A stretch of 6,347 nt of DNA from Lachnospiraceae bacterium UBA2868. Its GTDB lineage: Bacteria > Bacillota_A > Clostridia > Lachnospirales > Lachnospiraceae. Numbering within the stretch: the first letter of the stretch is position 1; every line of letters begins with the position of its first letter. The translations under genes and the position numbers were made by a program. Positions 5,817 through 6,347 of this stretch are shown here, in pieces. The DNA lies in assembly GCA_002350465.1 (NCBI GenBank), contig DEEW01000022.1, positions 1-6,347 of the forward strand. Direction: 5' to 3'. The notes under the pieces were generated by a model. It was not told the origin of the DNA. It saw only the letters and a program-made list of their open reading frames with translations, and did not search any database.

Positions 5817-6347
5817 CTACTTCAAATACTCCTGCACATTATCGTAAGTAATAATACTATAAGGGGTATAGACATATTTATCAAATGTAAGCTTGACCAT
5901 ATCCGGAAAAGGTCTTCCCTGGGCAAGCGCATATGCCATTTCCATTATTACCTCTCCCTGCCCCCTTGAATCATTGTATACGCTTCCGTCCAGCTTCATC
6001 GTCCTAATCGCCTCAAGTGCATCCTCCGTTCCGTTGATCCCTACAACAAAAGGATCCAGTGGGTAGTTTGAATCTTCCAGAGCATCTATGGCGCCAAGTG
6101 CCATATCATCATTATTGGCAATGACCATCTCTATCTGGATCGGATACCGGTCTATAAGCTCCCTCATCTTGGTTCTTGCCTGATCCCTGTCCCAGTTGGC
6201 GTATTCATCTCCAAGCTTTTCAAGAGAAAATCCCGCGTTTAACAGCTCCTTGGTGCATACATTTGTTCTTACAATATCATCCTGATGTCCGGCCTCTCCC
6301 TCAAGAATTACATATTGAATGGTGCCATTTTTGTTAACATCAATCTT
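5817..6347 (-). CDS. Galactose/glucose-type ABC transporter substrate-binding protein (MglB-like), 5' end outside window
   Basis: The open frame continues to the window edge, giving the last 176 residues; an internal Met at 6167 is not the start. The fragment aligns well by eye with the C-terminal part of E. coli MglB. It has a calcium loop DVNKNGTIQ (residues 3-11 of the fragment) with its distant Glu73 ligand in IEMVIANND, the sugar contacts His21, Asp23 and Arg27 in GHQDDIVR, stacking Trp52, Asn79 (Asn211 of MglB) and Asn125 (Asn256). The position of MglB Asp236 is Asn105 here (VGINGTEDA), so the ligand may differ from glucose/galactose. The protein would be a lipid-anchored receptor in a Firmicute, but its N-terminus is not visible. 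The next gene is a GH5 enzyme instead of the ABC ATPase mglA. It may be an orphan receptor, serve a transporter encoded upstream, or feed a sensor kinase. Confidence 0.9.
   Translation of the reverse strand, partial: KIDVNKNGTIQYVILEGEAGHQDDIVRTNVCTKELLNAGFSLEKLGDEYANWDRDQARTKMRELIDRYPIQIEMVIANNDDMALGAIDALEDSNYPLDPFVVGINGTEDALEAIRTMKLDGSVYNDSRGQGEVIMEMAYALAQGRPFPDMVKLTFDKYVYTPYSIITYDNVQEYLK

Noticed and set aside
1..6347. Search for CRISPR arrays, tRNA or rRNA genes, transposases, attachment sites and defence genes
   Set aside because: No repeat-spacer arrays, cloverleaf structures, transposase motifs or terminal repeats were seen; the six genes are all chromosomal metabolic, transport or regulatory types.

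Overview
The window looks like chromosomal DNA of an anaerobic Firmicute, most likely a gut or rumen member of the Lachnospiraceae (Butyrivibrio/Roseburia type). This rests on several inferences: moderate-to-low GC, purine-rich AGGAG-type ribosome binding sites, a lipobox lipoprotein, an XRE regulator with a membrane domain, a galactose-type sugar-binding protein and a cytoplasmic GH5 enzyme. No rRNA or marker gene is present to settle it. There is no phage, insertion-sequence, tRNA or CRISPR signal.

All six genes lie on the minus strand, so transcription runs from high to low coordinates. In that order they are: the C-terminal 176 residues of an MglB-like sugar-binding protein (5817-6347, cut by the window edge); a cytoplasmic GH5 glycosidase (4719-5759); the tRNA wobble methyltransferase TrmL (4207-4713); a sodium:amino-acid symporter of the SNF/NSS (LeuT) family (2815-4170); an exported lipoprotein that joins a YkuD L,D-transpeptidase-like domain to a VanX-like D-Ala-D-Ala dipeptidase domain (1298-2776); and an XRE-type regulator with six membrane segments (148-1137). 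The first five are separated by only 5 to 57 bases with no convincing internal terminator or promoter, so they may form one transcript. The regulator has its own strong promoter (1238-1266) and is followed by an intrinsic terminator (46-86).

Two functional themes can be inferred. At high coordinates, a sugar-binding protein and a GH5 enzyme without a signal peptide suggest uptake and intracellular hydrolysis of short glycans. At low coordinates, a wall-active lipoprotein with two D-Ala-related domains sits next to an amino-acid symporter and a membrane-anchored regulator. This suggests peptidoglycan stem-peptide processing or D-alanine salvage under envelope sensing. The most notable non-coding structure is the regulator's promoter. 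A near-consensus TTGACA-17-TATAGT is bracketed by two exact 11-bp direct repeats 42 bp apart, and a perfect palindrome lies in the leader, as expected of an autoregulated control region.
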